In this document: positions 41,098 to 49,629 of the stretch, one piece after another
Layout of the letters: each line of letters opens with the position of its first letter
How positions within the stretch are numbered: the stretch's first letter is position 1
NCBI GenBank assembly: GCA_036677445.1
Contig: JAVBWI010000004.1
Location: 248,001-312,000, forward strand
Direction: 5' to 3'
DNA from: JAVBWI01 sp036677445
Lineage (GTDB): Bacteria; Bacillota; Clostridia; Christensenellales; CAG-138
DNA length: 64,000 bases
Program-made: the position numbers and the translations under genes
The notes under the pieces: model-generated
What the model was told of the DNA's origin: nothing
The model's database searches: none
Seen by the model: the letters and a program-made list of their open reading frames with translations, nothing else

Positions 41098-42807
41098 TCA
41101 TTTTTCTATATTCAGCCTGTCGCCGAACACCCGCAGCATATCCTGTGTTTGCGGATCCTCCGCCTGCGGAAGCTGTACAATGATACGCAGCTGCAATCCC
41201 GGATCAATGGATTTGAGGAGATCTCTGAGGAACTCCAGATTGCGCGGCGCATTGAGCGCCGCCGCATTCGCTTCCCGGACAGGCGGGAAGGCGATGGTTA
41301 ATACATTCCCTTCGCGCGTAACGCTCTGCATGTACTTAGCCAGCACATACAACGACGGATTTTGCTTTTGCAGCGCCTGATACATCGCATCCCAAACCGG
41401 ATCCACCCGTTTTGCGTAGGTCGCCTTAACGGGCGCTGTCTGTGCGGGCGTAGCGGGCTTCGAGGGCGCTTGGGTGGGTATTTCCGGTTCATTGTATAAG
41501 GGCGGCGGTGCTAGCTCGTCCCACGGCGGGGCATCGGAGAATAGCCCGGAATCCGCAAGCGCGTCCGCCTGCGCCGATAATTCCGGCCCGGGCTGCATCG
41601 CTATGGGCTGCACCGGCCTGGTCTGCTGCAAAGCGGGCTGCGGCGCCTGCGCCATACCGTTTAACAGCGCGGCCTCCAGCCTTCCGAGCCTGTCCTCCAG
41701 GGCGAGCAGGCTTTGTTCATCCTCCGGGCGGCAAATGCGCACCAGCATGGACTCCAACAGCACGCGGGGCTGCCTCTGCCATTTCATCTCGCTCTGCACC
41801 CTGGATAACAGATCCAGCGTACGCAGCAATCGTTCCTGCGAGCAAAGCGCGGCCTGCGCCTGATAGCGCGCCATCGTCTCCCCCGTACAGTCCAGCAGAT
41901 CGGTGCAGTCCCCGCAGACCTTGGCGAGCAGCAGCGCCCGGATGTGCTGCGCAAGATCCTGCGTAAACACGCCAAGATCCCGCCCGCCGCGCACCACGCC
42001 GTCAAGCAGGCGCAACGCCTGCGCCGGATCGGAGCCTATGAGCGCATCCGCCATATCAAACAAAAAATCCAGCTGCATGCAGCCCAGCACATCGTATACA
42101 TCCTGCTCGGATACGGTATCCCCGCAAAAGGCCAGGCATTGATCGGCCAGGCTCAGCGCGTCTCGCATGCCGCCGTCCGCCGCGCGGGCGATGGCGAGAA
42201 GCCCGCCTTCGTCGATATGCACTTTGGCGCTTTGGAGAACGCCCTTCACCGTATTGATGATATCCGTTAACGAAAGCCTGTGGAAGTCGAACCGCTGGCA
42301 GCGGGAAATGACGGTAGCAAGCAGCTTCTGCGGTTCGGTTGTCGCAAGCAGGAACACCACATGGGCGGGCGGCTCCTCCAATGTTTTGAGCAGCGCGTTG
42401 GAAGCGCTGGTGGAGAGCATGTGCACCTCGTCGATGATATAGACCTTGTATTTGAGCTGCAGCGGCGTGAACCGCGCCTTTTCGAGCAGCGCGCGCATAT
42501 CGTCAACGCCCGTGTTGGAGGCCGCGTCCATCTCTATGATATCCACCGCATCCTCCGCAAGCGAGCGCCTGCAAGCTTCGCAGACGCCGCAGGGCTCCCC
42601 GTCCTCCGGTGAAAGACAGTTGACCGCGCGCGCGAATATTTTGGCGATGCTGGTTTTCCCTGTTCCGCGGGAACCGCTGAACAGGTAGGCATGCGCAAAA
42701 TGCCCTGAATGCACCTGATTTCTGAGTATGGTGGTAATGTGATCCTGCCCGACCACCTCCCCGAACCGGCGGGGCCGATATTTACGATAAAGCGCCTGAT
42801 ACGACAT
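41098..42807 (-). CDS. dnaX: DNA polymerase III subunits gamma and tau
   Basis: A 569-residue clamp-loader ATPase. Walker A SGSRGTGKTSIAKIFARAV near 48, zinc-binding cysteines in CLSPEDGEPCGVCEAC, Walker B YIIDEVHMLS, the SRC motif VISRCQRFDF, and a Pro/Ala-rich linker around 395-470 before a C-terminal tau-like domain. The open frame extends to 42897, but the ATG at 42807 has a GGAGGAGGG site and starts the conserved MSYQALYRKYRP. First gene of the dnaX-ybaB-recR operon. Confidence 0.97.
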   Translation of the reverse strand: MSYQALYRKYRPRRFGEVVGQDHITTILRNQVHSGHFAHAYLFSGSRGTGKTSIAKIFARAVNCLSPEDGEPCGVCEACRRSLAEDAVDIIEMDAASNTGVDDMRALLEKARFTPLQLKYKVYIIDEVHMLSTSASNALLKTLEEPPAHVVFLLATTEPQKLLATVISRCQRFDFHRLSLTDIINTVKGVLQSAKVHIDEGGLLAIARAADGGMRDALSLADQCLAFCGDTVSEQDVYDVLGCMQLDFLFDMADALIGSDPAQALRLLDGVVRGGRDLGVFTQDLAQHIRALLLAKVCGDCTDLLDCTGETMARYQAQAALCSQERLLRTLDLLSRVQSEMKWQRQPRVLLESMLVRICRPEDEQSLLALEDRLGRLEAALLNGMAQAPQPALQQTRPVQPIAMQPGPELSAQADALADSGLFSDAPPWDELAPPPLYNEPEIPTQAPSKPATPAQTAPVKATYAKRVDPVWDAMYQALQKQNPSLYVLAKYMQSVTREGNVLTIAFPPVREANAAALNAPRNLEFLRDLLKSIDPGLQLRIIVQLPQAEDPQTQDMLRVFGDRLNIEK

Positions 42808-42867
42808 ATGCCCTCCTCCGCTCGTTTTCGCTTGCGCAAAAACGCTTGCATGGCTTATACTGTTCCC

Positions 42868-42897
42868 ATTGTAACATTGCGGCAAGGGTGTATTCAA
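42868..42897 (-). promoter_or_regulatory. promoter of the dnaX operon
   Basis: Minus strand TTGAAT (42897-42892), 18-bp spacer, TACAAT (42873-42868), about 60 bases before the dnaX ATG. No SRP RNA is recognisable in this region, though it often neighbours dnaX in Bacillota. Confidence 0.6.
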
Positions 42898-43048
42898 TGC
42901 CGCCTTCAGACTGTCAAATCGTATATTTTGAACGATACCGATTATATACTTGCGCCTGAGGCAAAAGCGCGGCTACAATAACAAGAGACAAAACATGGCA
43001 CACAAAACGCCTGAAAATGTGATAAGGACAGACAAGGAGCGTGATACT

Positions 43049-44236
43049 ATGACACAATATGCAAAGCGGATGGACGGCGTATCCGGCAGCGTCATTCGTG
43101 AAATTCTAAAGCTGATGGGCGACCCGGAGATCATCTCCTTTGGCGGCGGCAATCCGGCAAAAGAGTCTTTTCCTATCGACATTGTCGAATCCGTCGCGCA
43201 TGAGGTGCTCGAACAGAACGGCGCCGGTATCCTGCAGTACGGTACGACCGAAGGGTATACGCCGCTTCGTGAATCTTATTTAAAATATATTGCCCATCCC
43301 AAGGGTATACAGGCCGGCCCGGAAAACGTGCTCACGCTGACCGGCTCCATGCAGGGGCTGGATCTCATTACCAAGGTGTTCGTGGACCCGGGCGACGCGG
43401 TGCTCGTCGAATCCCCCACATTCCTTGGCGCATTACAGGCATTCAACACCTATCAGGCGCAATGCGTTCCCGTCGGCATGGATGACGAGGGCGTCGACCT
43501 GAACGAACTGGAAGAAAAGATTAAGAAGCACCACCCCAAGCTGTTTTATGTCATCCCCACCTTCCAGAACCCGACGGGAAAAACGCTGGGCGTTGAACGC
43601 CGCCGCGCAATCGCCGAGTTGGCCACAAAGTATGATTTCATCGTGATCGAGGATGATCCGTACTGTGATCTAAGGTATCGCGGTACGCCTGTGCCGCCCA
43701 TTAAAACATTCGATAAGTCGGGCAATGTCATATTGCTCAACAGCTTCAGCAAGATACTCTCCCCCGGCCTGCGCGTGGGCACCGTAGTTTCCACGCCCGA
43801 AATCACCCGCAAGCTGACTGTCGCCAAGCAAAGCAGCGACACGCATACTTCCAACCTGACACAGGCCATTGCGGATGCGTTTTTGCGCCGCGGCCTGCTG
43901 CCGGGGCATCTTGCGAACATATTGCCCATCTATTCCGCGCGGCTTGACGCCCTGCTCGAGGGGCTGGATACTTTCTTCCCCTCCTCCTTCCGCCACACCT
44001 CACCCGAAGGCGGCCTGTTCGTATGGGGCGAACTGCCCGGCAAGCCGGATATGCCCGCGATATTGAAGCGCGCAACGCAGGAGTTGAAGGTGGCTTTCAT
44101 TCCGGGGCAGTATTTCTATGTTGACCCCTCAAATATGGGACTCAACACCATGCGGCTGAATTTCTCATCCGCTACGCCGGACCGCATTATGATCGGCCTG
44201 GAGCGGCTGGGCAAGCTGGTCACGGAAAGCCTATAA
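43049..44236 (+). CDS. PLP-dependent aminotransferase (class I/II, 2-aminoadipate/aromatic type)
   Basis: A 395-residue fold-type I aminotransferase without the MocR DNA-binding domain. Seen: SFGGGNPAKESFP at the start, YGTTEGYTPLRE near 77, PTFQNPTGKT near 185, and the PLP lysine in NSFSKILSPGLRVG near 240; final Arg region MRLNFSSATPD binds the carboxylate. Probably transfers amino groups among branched, aromatic or 2-aminoadipate substrates. The ATG at 43049 has AAGGAG; longer starts rejected. Divergent from dnaX. Confidence 0.9.
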   Translation: MTQYAKRMDGVSGSVIREILKLMGDPEIISFGGGNPAKESFPIDIVESVAHEVLEQNGAGILQYGTTEGYTPLRESYLKYIAHPKGIQAGPENVLTLTGSMQGLDLITKVFVDPGDAVLVESPTFLGALQAFNTYQAQCVPVGMDDEGVDLNELEEKIKKHHPKLFYVIPTFQNPTGKTLGVERRRAIAELATKYDFIVIEDDPYCDLRYRGTPVPPIKTFDKSGNVILLNSFSKILSPGLRVGTVVSTPEITRKLTVAKQSSDTHTSNLTQAIADAFLRRGLLPGHLANILPIYSARLDALLEGLDTFFPSSFRHTSPEGGLFVWGELPGKPDMPAILKRATQELKVAFIPGQYFYVDPSNMGLNTMRLNFSSATPDRIMIGLERLGKLVTESL

Positions 44237-44256
44237 GCCCTATACCACTTGGCTTA

Positions 44257-44284
44257 AAAGCCCTGCGCATAAACGCAGGGCTTT
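44257..44284 (+). terminator. intrinsic terminator of the aminotransferase gene
   Basis: Stem AAAGCCCTGCG/CGCAGGGCTTT with a 6-base loop, 20 bases past the stop codon, ending in CTTTCGC. The T-run is short. Confidence 0.75.
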
Positions 44285-44289
44285 CGCGT

Positions 44290-44327
44290 GCCGACAAAGT
44301 GCCAAATGGCACTTTGTCGAGGTTCAC
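44290..44327 (-). repeat. dispersed palindromic repeat, copy 1
   Basis: Contains a perfect 12-bp-arm hairpin (CGACAAAGTGCC, 4-base loop, complement) at 44292-44319. On the minus strand the 38-base unit starts GTGAACCTCGACAAAGTGCC and matches the copy at 49572 with one mismatch in those 20 bases and a few beyond. It lies in the gap between the aminotransferase and DegV genes. Confidence 0.8.
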
Positions 44328-44341
44328 ATAAGTTGCTGCTC

Positions 44342-44365
44342 GGTTTCCTGCTTGCGCAGGAAACC
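44342..44365. repeat. perfect hairpin within the structured intergenic gap
   Basis: Ten-bp arms GGTTTCCTGC/GCAGGAAACC around TTGC. No T-run on either side, so not an obvious terminator. More pairings occur downstream: a GTCATTTGCA/TGCAAAATGAC pair (44391-44425) and an AAAACTCGAGTTTT palindrome near 44430. The gap 44237-44592 holds no gene. Confidence 0.6.
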
Positions 44366-44592
44366 TGTCGCGTAAACTTAGTTCTAAGGTGTCATTTGCA
44401 CCGCACAGGTCGCTGCAAAATGACGGATTGAAAACTCGAGTTTTATGAATTTTCAGTTTGATATTCTGCGACTGGGGTTTGTCGATGATCTAAGACTCTA
44501 CGCACAAAGCAGGCTTTACTTCTGCCGGCGCATTCTCGGGTGCGCGCACGCGCATACTAGGGAAAGCGCTGATACGGAAAGGACCCCCCTGT

Positions 44593-44724
44593 ATGAAGAA
44601 GAGGCAAAGGAAACAGGCATATGAAGCCAGGATGCTTGTGGAGCAATTTCATCCCGAGCCGGATACCAGCGGCAGCCCGTCATATGCAGCCGACAAGCCG
44701 GAAGTGGACGAATACTCGAAATAA
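44593..44724 (+). CDS. small hypothetical protein, 43 aa
   Basis: ATG at 44593 with AAAGGA nine bases upstream, stop TAA at 44722. The product is very polar: a basic start (MKKRQRKQAYEARMLVEQF) and an acidic, Pro/Ser-rich end finishing PEVDEYSK. No signal peptide, membrane helix or cysteine. Codon use is like its neighbours. No family recognised; it may be a true small protein or chance, and supporting evidence is only the ribosome site and composition. Confidence 0.5.
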   Translation: MKKRQRKQAYEARMLVEQFHPEPDTSGSPSYAADKPEVDEYSK

Positions 44725-44842
44725 CGCATGAGCGGCATCACTTTGTCCGACGCAGAATCCCTGCGTTTTTTCGCTTGCCCCTTTCGCGTATTTGCGTTAT
44801 ACGATATAATAGGCCATATCAAAAATGATGGAGCGTGGAATT

Positions 44843-45715
44843 ATGAGCATGTATCGTATCGTAACAGATGCCACAGCCGATTTGCCGCAGGAGCTTGTAG
44901 AAAGCACGGGGCTGTCCGTCATTCCGATGGAATGCCGCCTGGATAAGCAGACATATGTTTATGAGCCGACCTGCAGCAATCTGCGCCCCGAAGTGTTTTA
45001 TGCGCAAATGCGTGAAGGCGCTGCCACCTCTACCTCTCAGATCAACGTATTTCAATACCTTTCGCACTTTGAACCCATTCTGCAGGCCGGTCAGGATATA
45101 CTGTATCTCGCGTTTTCCTCCGCACTGACGGGTTCGCAGCAGTCCGCCCTCATCGCCATACAGGAGCTTCTCGAAAAATATCCCGGTCGCCGTATTGTAA
45201 TGGTGGACACTCTGGCCGCGTCCCTTGGCGAGGGGCTGCTGGTATACGCCGCCGCAAAAAAGCGCGACGAAGGGTTTGACCTTGATATGCTCTCGCAATG
45301 GGTCACAGATCACCGCCTGAAGCTGTGCCATTGGTTCACGGTGGACGACCTCGACTATCTCGCCAGAGGAGGCCGCCTTTCGGCTGCCGCCGCTTTCCTG
45401 GGCACCGCGCTGCGCATAAAACCCGTGCTGCACGTGGATGATATGGGCCGGCTGGTACCGCTTACCAAAGTACAGGGCCGCAAGCACTCGCTCAAGAGCC
45501 TGGTGGAAAACATGGAGCAAAATTATCTGCCCGAAGAAAACGATATCGTATTCATCGGCCATGCCGACTGCGAAGCGGATGCGGAGTATGTGAAGCAGCT
45601 CGTTACGGAGCGTTTAAATGTAAAGAACTTTCTGATTTATTTTATCGGCCCCATTATTGGCGCGCATGCCGGCCCCGGTACGGTCGCGCTGTTCCATTTC
45701 GGCAAGCAGCGCTGA
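44843..45715 (+). CDS. DegV family fatty-acid-binding protein
   Basis: A 290-residue DegV protein: N-terminal YRIVTDATADLPQELVE, the TSQINVFQYLSHF block near 62, SSALTGSQQSA near 95, TLAASLGEGLL near 130, and C-terminal IGPIIGAHAGPGTVALFH. The family (FakB) binds fatty acids and presents them to the kinase FakA for incorporation into phospholipid. The ATG at 44843 fits the GGAG site better than two upstream ATGs at 44825 and 44828. Fatty-acid specificity unknown. Confidence 0.93.
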   Translation: MSMYRIVTDATADLPQELVESTGLSVIPMECRLDKQTYVYEPTCSNLRPEVFYAQMREGAATSTSQINVFQYLSHFEPILQAGQDILYLAFSSALTGSQQSALIAIQELLEKYPGRRIVMVDTLAASLGEGLLVYAAAKKRDEGFDLDMLSQWVTDHRLKLCHWFTVDDLDYLARGGRLSAAAAFLGTALRIKPVLHVDDMGRLVPLTKVQGRKHSLKSLVENMEQNYLPEENDIVFIGHADCEADAEYVKQLVTERLNVKNFLIYFIGPIIGAHAGPGTVALFHFGKQR

Positions 45716-45792
45716 GCATTGCCGCAGGCCCGGGCATATTGGCATATATACAATGGATAATTAAAATATATCGTTTTGGAGAAGTCAGGACT

Positions 45793-46800
45793 ATGAATCG
45801 TATCGCCATCCCCACGGGGTATCGCTCTTCGCTAAGCCTGTATGAAACGCAGAGCGCCATTGCCCTTATTAAACGCAGCTTTCAGGATACGCTCTCTGCG
45901 GCGCTCAACCTCAAGCGCGTTTCCGCGCCGTTGTTCGTTAACCCGGCCACCGGCCTCAACGACAACCTCAACGGCGTTGAACGTCCCGTCAGTTTCCATA
46001 TACCCGCCACAGACACCACGGCCGAGGTGGTGCATTCCCTGGCGAAATGGAAGCGCATGGCACTCTACCGCTACGATTTTCATGTCGGCAAGGGGCTTTA
46101 TACGGATATGAACGCTATCCGCCGTGACGAGGCGCTGGATAACCTGCACTCCATCTATGTGGATCAGTGGGACTGGGAAAAAGTAATCGCCCCCGAGGAA
46201 CGCACCACAGCGTACCTTAAAACCACTGTGCAGGCTATCGTGACTTGCGTTTGTCATACGCTGGATACCGTACGTGCCCATTTTCATCAGGTAGACGCAC
46301 AATTGTGCCGTGAGGTCAGCTTCATCACCACGCAGGAGCTGGAGGACAAGTACCCCGACGCCACGCCGGAGGAGCGGGAGCATTTCTATGTAAAAGAACA
46401 CGGCACCGCCTTCGTCATGCAGATTGGCGGCAAGCTGCGCTCAGGTAAGCCCCATTCCGGACGCGCGCCTGATTATGATGACTGGCAGTTGAACGGCGAC
46501 ATACTTTTCTACTATCCGCTGCTGGATTGCGTGATGGAGATTTCCTCTATGGGCATTCGAGTAAACCGCGAATCGCTGGACCGCCAGCTAAGTCTCGCGG
46601 GCTCTGACGACCGCAGATCGCTGCTGTTTCATCGCTTGCTGCTCGAGGACAAGCTGCCTTTGACAATGGGCGGCGGCATCGGCCAGTCCCGCCTGTGCAT
46701 GCTGCTGCTGGGCAAGGCGCATATCGGCGAGGTGCAGTCCTCTATCTGGGATCAGGATACCGTCGCCGCCTGCGAACAGGCGGGCATCGTACTACTTTAA
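45793..46800 (+). CDS. asnA: aspartate-ammonia ligase (asparagine synthetase A)
   Basis: A 335-residue enzyme forming asparagine from aspartate, ammonia and ATP. It has the class II synthetase-like fold elements: LKRVSAPLFVNPATGLNDNL near 40, WKRMALYRYDFHVGKGLYTD near 90, VDQWDWEKVI near 125, and the C-terminal GGGIGQSRLCMLLLGKAHIG. Length is normal. The frame opens at 45739, but the ATG at 45793 begins the conserved region and has a GGAG site 12 bases upstream. Confidence 0.96.
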   Translation: MNRIAIPTGYRSSLSLYETQSAIALIKRSFQDTLSAALNLKRVSAPLFVNPATGLNDNLNGVERPVSFHIPATDTTAEVVHSLAKWKRMALYRYDFHVGKGLYTDMNAIRRDEALDNLHSIYVDQWDWEKVIAPEERTTAYLKTTVQAIVTCVCHTLDTVRAHFHQVDAQLCREVSFITTQELEDKYPDATPEEREHFYVKEHGTAFVMQIGGKLRSGKPHSGRAPDYDDWQLNGDILFYYPLLDCVMEISSMGIRVNRESLDRQLSLAGSDDRRSLLFHRLLLEDKLPLTMGGGIGQSRLCMLLLGKAHIGEVQSSIWDQDTVAACEQAGIVLL

Positions 46801-46814
46801 CCTATTAGAATGGT

Positions 46815-46845
46815 AAGGCCCATCCCATATAACGGGATGGGCCTT
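46815..46845. terminator. bidirectional intrinsic terminator
   Basis: Twelve-bp perfect stem AAGGCCCATCCC/GGGATGGGCCTT with 7-base loop, between convergent asnA (+) and the transglutaminase lipoprotein gene (-). Followed on the plus strand by AGTTTGTC. Confidence 0.82.
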
Positions 46846-46870
46846 AGTTTGTCGCACTTCATTGGTCAGA

Positions 46871-48094
46871 TTACCCGTCATAAACCAGATCCAGTATGCA
46901 GAATACCCTGCTGCCAAGGTATGTTGTCCAATTATAGGAGCCTCTGGAAAAATGCTTGCTCTGATACCAGTCCGTCATCCATCTTTCCAGGTTCTCCGTC
47001 AACTCCGCAAGCTGCGCGTCCGTTTCCAACCGGCACATCACCAGTGTTCCCCCCTGCTCGTAAGCAGCGTCCAGCGCTGCATACAGCGCATCTTTGATAT
47101 CCGTACCGTCAGGAAAGAACGTGCCGTTTCGAATATAATAATTGTATTCTGTATCATCACAGGTGGGCGGCTGCCATGTATCGTATATCCCGTCCAGCGT
47201 GCGGCTTTTATACATCGCCTCATCCGTGAGGTTAAAATAGGCGTAGCAGGTGCCTTGCGGCAGCGCGCCGTCGGGATCATCCCAGGTAACATCCATCTGG
47301 TAGTAGCCGTCCCCCAGCTTTGCAACGTTCCACGCGTGCTTTTCCGGCCGTGCCGCCTGCCCCTCCTCCAAAGACCAGGCTTCGCCTGTAAGTATCAGGC
47401 TTTCAATGCCCGCCGCGCGCAGCGCCATGCACAGTGCCTTACTATACCCTTCGCAGCGTGCCTCGCCTAAAATAAGCGCTCCGTATACCGTGCCCGTATG
47501 CGTGCCATCCTCGCGATAGGTGCAGCCGTCTATGATTGAATCATAGATCAGAAGCTGGGTCCCGTATACATCCATGCCCTCGGCAGCATCCAGCCACCGT
47601 GATATCACAGCCCGAATCTCCTCGTAGGCTTCTTCATATTCTTCCGGGCTGAGTATGTAGTTGGGGCTGATGGAAAGCACCATATCCGGCGCATCCTCCC
47701 GGACATAGTAGGAATAATCTCCGCTGATCTGAAAAAGCTCCGGGCAATCATAGCCGAGCAGCCACATGATATTGCTGAGCGTTTCTTCCGGGACGGGCTC
47801 CGGAAATGTAATCTCTTCCTCAAAGGCCGCGATGCCCTGATATATGCCGATGCACAGCTCCTGCAGTTCGGGCTCCAGGCGCCGGATGAAATACGTTTCC
47901 TGAAGGCCAGGCATACCTGCCTCAATGCTTTGGGACCATATATTTTCTGTGGCCGACGGGGTCACCGGGACTTTGATAGCAGACGGCTCGGTTTCCTTCG
48001 GGAACACCAGCCCCAGGATCGCGGAACAGGCGCAAAGCATTGCGGCAAGCACCAGAAGCATCGCCATGCAAAAAAGCCGCCGCCATAGCTTCAT
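46871..48094 (-). CDS. transglutaminase-like domain lipoprotein
   Basis: A 407-residue exported protein. Leader MKLWRRLFCMAMLLVLAAML followed by a CAC lipobox. The C-terminal half contains a transglutaminase-core domain with all three catalytic residues visible: Cys in LGEARCEGYSKALC, His in EKHAWNVAKLGDGYY and Asp in QMDVTWDDPDGA. Such surface proteins may cross-link or hydrolyse amide bonds in the cell envelope. The ATG at 48094 fits GAGGCG; the 48151 extension is rejected. Confidence 0.88.
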   Translation of the reverse strand: MKLWRRLFCMAMLLVLAAMLCACSAILGLVFPKETEPSAIKVPVTPSATENIWSQSIEAGMPGLQETYFIRRLEPELQELCIGIYQGIAAFEEEITFPEPVPEETLSNIMWLLGYDCPELFQISGDYSYYVREDAPDMVLSISPNYILSPEEYEEAYEEIRAVISRWLDAAEGMDVYGTQLLIYDSIIDGCTYREDGTHTGTVYGALILGEARCEGYSKALCMALRAAGIESLILTGEAWSLEEGQAARPEKHAWNVAKLGDGYYQMDVTWDDPDGALPQGTCYAYFNLTDEAMYKSRTLDGIYDTWQPPTCDDTEYNYYIRNGTFFPDGTDIKDALYAALDAAYEQGGTLVMCRLETDAQLAELTENLERWMTDWYQSKHFSRGSYNWTTYLGSRVFCILDLVYDG

Positions 48095-48178
48095 AGTTTC
48101 GCCTCGCTTTCCAAAATACGAATAAAATAAGCCTGCTAAAAAATTATGCATATACCAGTCTGTTAAACAACCTGCATA

Positions 48179-49504
48179 TCAAAGCAGCGCCACTGCTTCC
48201 GCAACATTCCTCACCTGTACAAGTGTTGCGCCCTGTATCGCGGGCAGCCCTTCCGCGCGCGGAACGATGAGGGTGGTAAAGCCCAGCCGAACACATTCAC
48301 GCATGCGCTTATCCATTTGGGATACGGAGCGGACCTCGCCGGTCAGCCCGACCTCGCCGATGGCGGCCGTCGCCTTGTTGAGCGGCGTATCCTTATAGCA
48401 GGAAGCCACGCACATCGCCACGCCCAAATCCACCGCACGCTCGAGTATACGCAGCCCGCCTACGACATTCAGGTATACGTCCTTATCCGAAAGACGCAGG
48501 CGCGCCTTGTTTTCAAGCACCGCCAACAGCAACGAAAGCCTTCCCGCGTCGATCCCCGCGGCGGTGCGCCGGGGGGAACCGAACGCCGTTTGGGCAAGCA
48601 GCGCCTGCACCTCGGCAAGCATGGGACGCGTGCCCTCCAGCGCGCAGGTAACCGCACAGCCGGGCAGATGCTGCCCGGAAAGGAACAGCCTGGACGGGTC
48701 CTGCACCTGACGCATGCCGTCGTCGCACATTTCGAATACGCCCACCTCATTTGTGGAGCCGAAGCGGTTTTTCACCGCCCTGAGCAGCCTCAGATCCGCA
48801 TGCCGCTCGCCCTCAAAATACAGAACCGTATCCACCATATGTTCGAGGACACGCGGGCCCGCAATAGCGCCATCCTTGGTAACATGCCCCACGATGAGCA
48901 CCGCGGCGCCCGTTTTTTTTGCGATCCTTGTGAGTACCGCCGTCGCCTCGCGCACCTGGCTGATGCTGCCCGCGGTTCCCGGCAGTTCGGGGCAGCTCAT
49001 TGTCTGTATGGAATCCACCACCACAAAGGCCGGGCGCAAACGGTGTATTTCCGCTTCGATCGCGCTCAGGTCCGTTTCCGCCAGCAGCAGCACATTCGAA
49101 TCAATGCGCAGGCGCTGCGCGCGCATTTTAATCTGCGCGGGCGATTCCTCGCCCGAAACGTAAAGCACCTTCGCCCCCTGCGCAAGATATCCCGTCACCT
49201 GCAGCAACAATGTTGATTTGCCTATGCCCGGATCGCCACCCAACAGCACCGCCATCCCCGGGGCAAGGCCGCCGCCAAGCACGCGGTCCAACTCCCGCAT
49301 GCCGGTGGTGGAACGGCTTATGCTTGTAATATTGATATCCGAAAGCGGTTGCGCCTGCGCGGGAGAGCCGCCGCCGCGCACCTGCACGGCGGTGCTTTCC
49401 ACCATGGTGTTCCAGTTGCCGCAGCCGGGACACTTGCCCAGCCATTTTGCGCTTTCATAACCGCACTCCCCGCAAAAAAACAGCGGGTGGGCGTTTTTTG
49501 CCAT
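48179..49504 (-). CDS. radA: DNA repair protein RadA
   Basis: A 441-residue RecA-like branch-migration helicase. N-terminal C4 zinc finger (CGECGYESAKWLGKCPGC), Walker A LGGDPGIGKSTLLLQ near 92, the RadA-specific KNRFGSTNEVGVFEM near 250, and a C-terminal Lon-protease-like domain (LNVVGGLRI..., AAIGEVGLTGEVR). Complete and of usual length. AAGGAGG precedes the ATG. Confidence 0.97.
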   Translation of the reverse strand: MAKNAHPLFFCGECGYESAKWLGKCPGCGNWNTMVESTAVQVRGGGSPAQAQPLSDINITSISRSTTGMRELDRVLGGGLAPGMAVLLGGDPGIGKSTLLLQVTGYLAQGAKVLYVSGEESPAQIKMRAQRLRIDSNVLLLAETDLSAIEAEIHRLRPAFVVVDSIQTMSCPELPGTAGSISQVREATAVLTRIAKKTGAAVLIVGHVTKDGAIAGPRVLEHMVDTVLYFEGERHADLRLLRAVKNRFGSTNEVGVFEMCDDGMRQVQDPSRLFLSGQHLPGCAVTCALEGTRPMLAEVQALLAQTAFGSPRRTAAGIDAGRLSLLLAVLENKARLRLSDKDVYLNVVGGLRILERAVDLGVAMCVASCYKDTPLNKATAAIGEVGLTGEVRSVSQMDKRMRECVRLGFTTLIVPRAEGLPAIQGATLVQVRNVAEAVALL

Positions 49505-49571
49505 GTGTTTTCCTCCTTAAAGCCGACGCCGCGCCTACGTTGCTTCAAAAGAAGCGGCAGCCACTTATGGG

Positions 49572-49608
49572 GTGAGCCTCGACAAAGTGCCAATGGCGCT
49601 TTGCCGGC
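49572..49608 (+). repeat. dispersed palindromic repeat, copy 2
   Basis: 37 bases starting GTGAGCCTCGACAAAGTGCC, able to fold as GACAAAGTGCC-AAT-GGCGCTTTGCC with one mismatch and one G-T pair. It is the relative of the minus-strand unit at 44290-44327. Located between radA and the TolB-like gene. Confidence 0.75.
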
Positions 49609-49629
49609 ATGCAGGGCGTCTGCTCCGGT

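Noticed and set aside
42808..43048. SRP RNA gene near dnaX, as in several Bacillota
   Set aside because: The conserved GNAR tetraloop region and flanking stem of the SRP RNA were not found in this interval.
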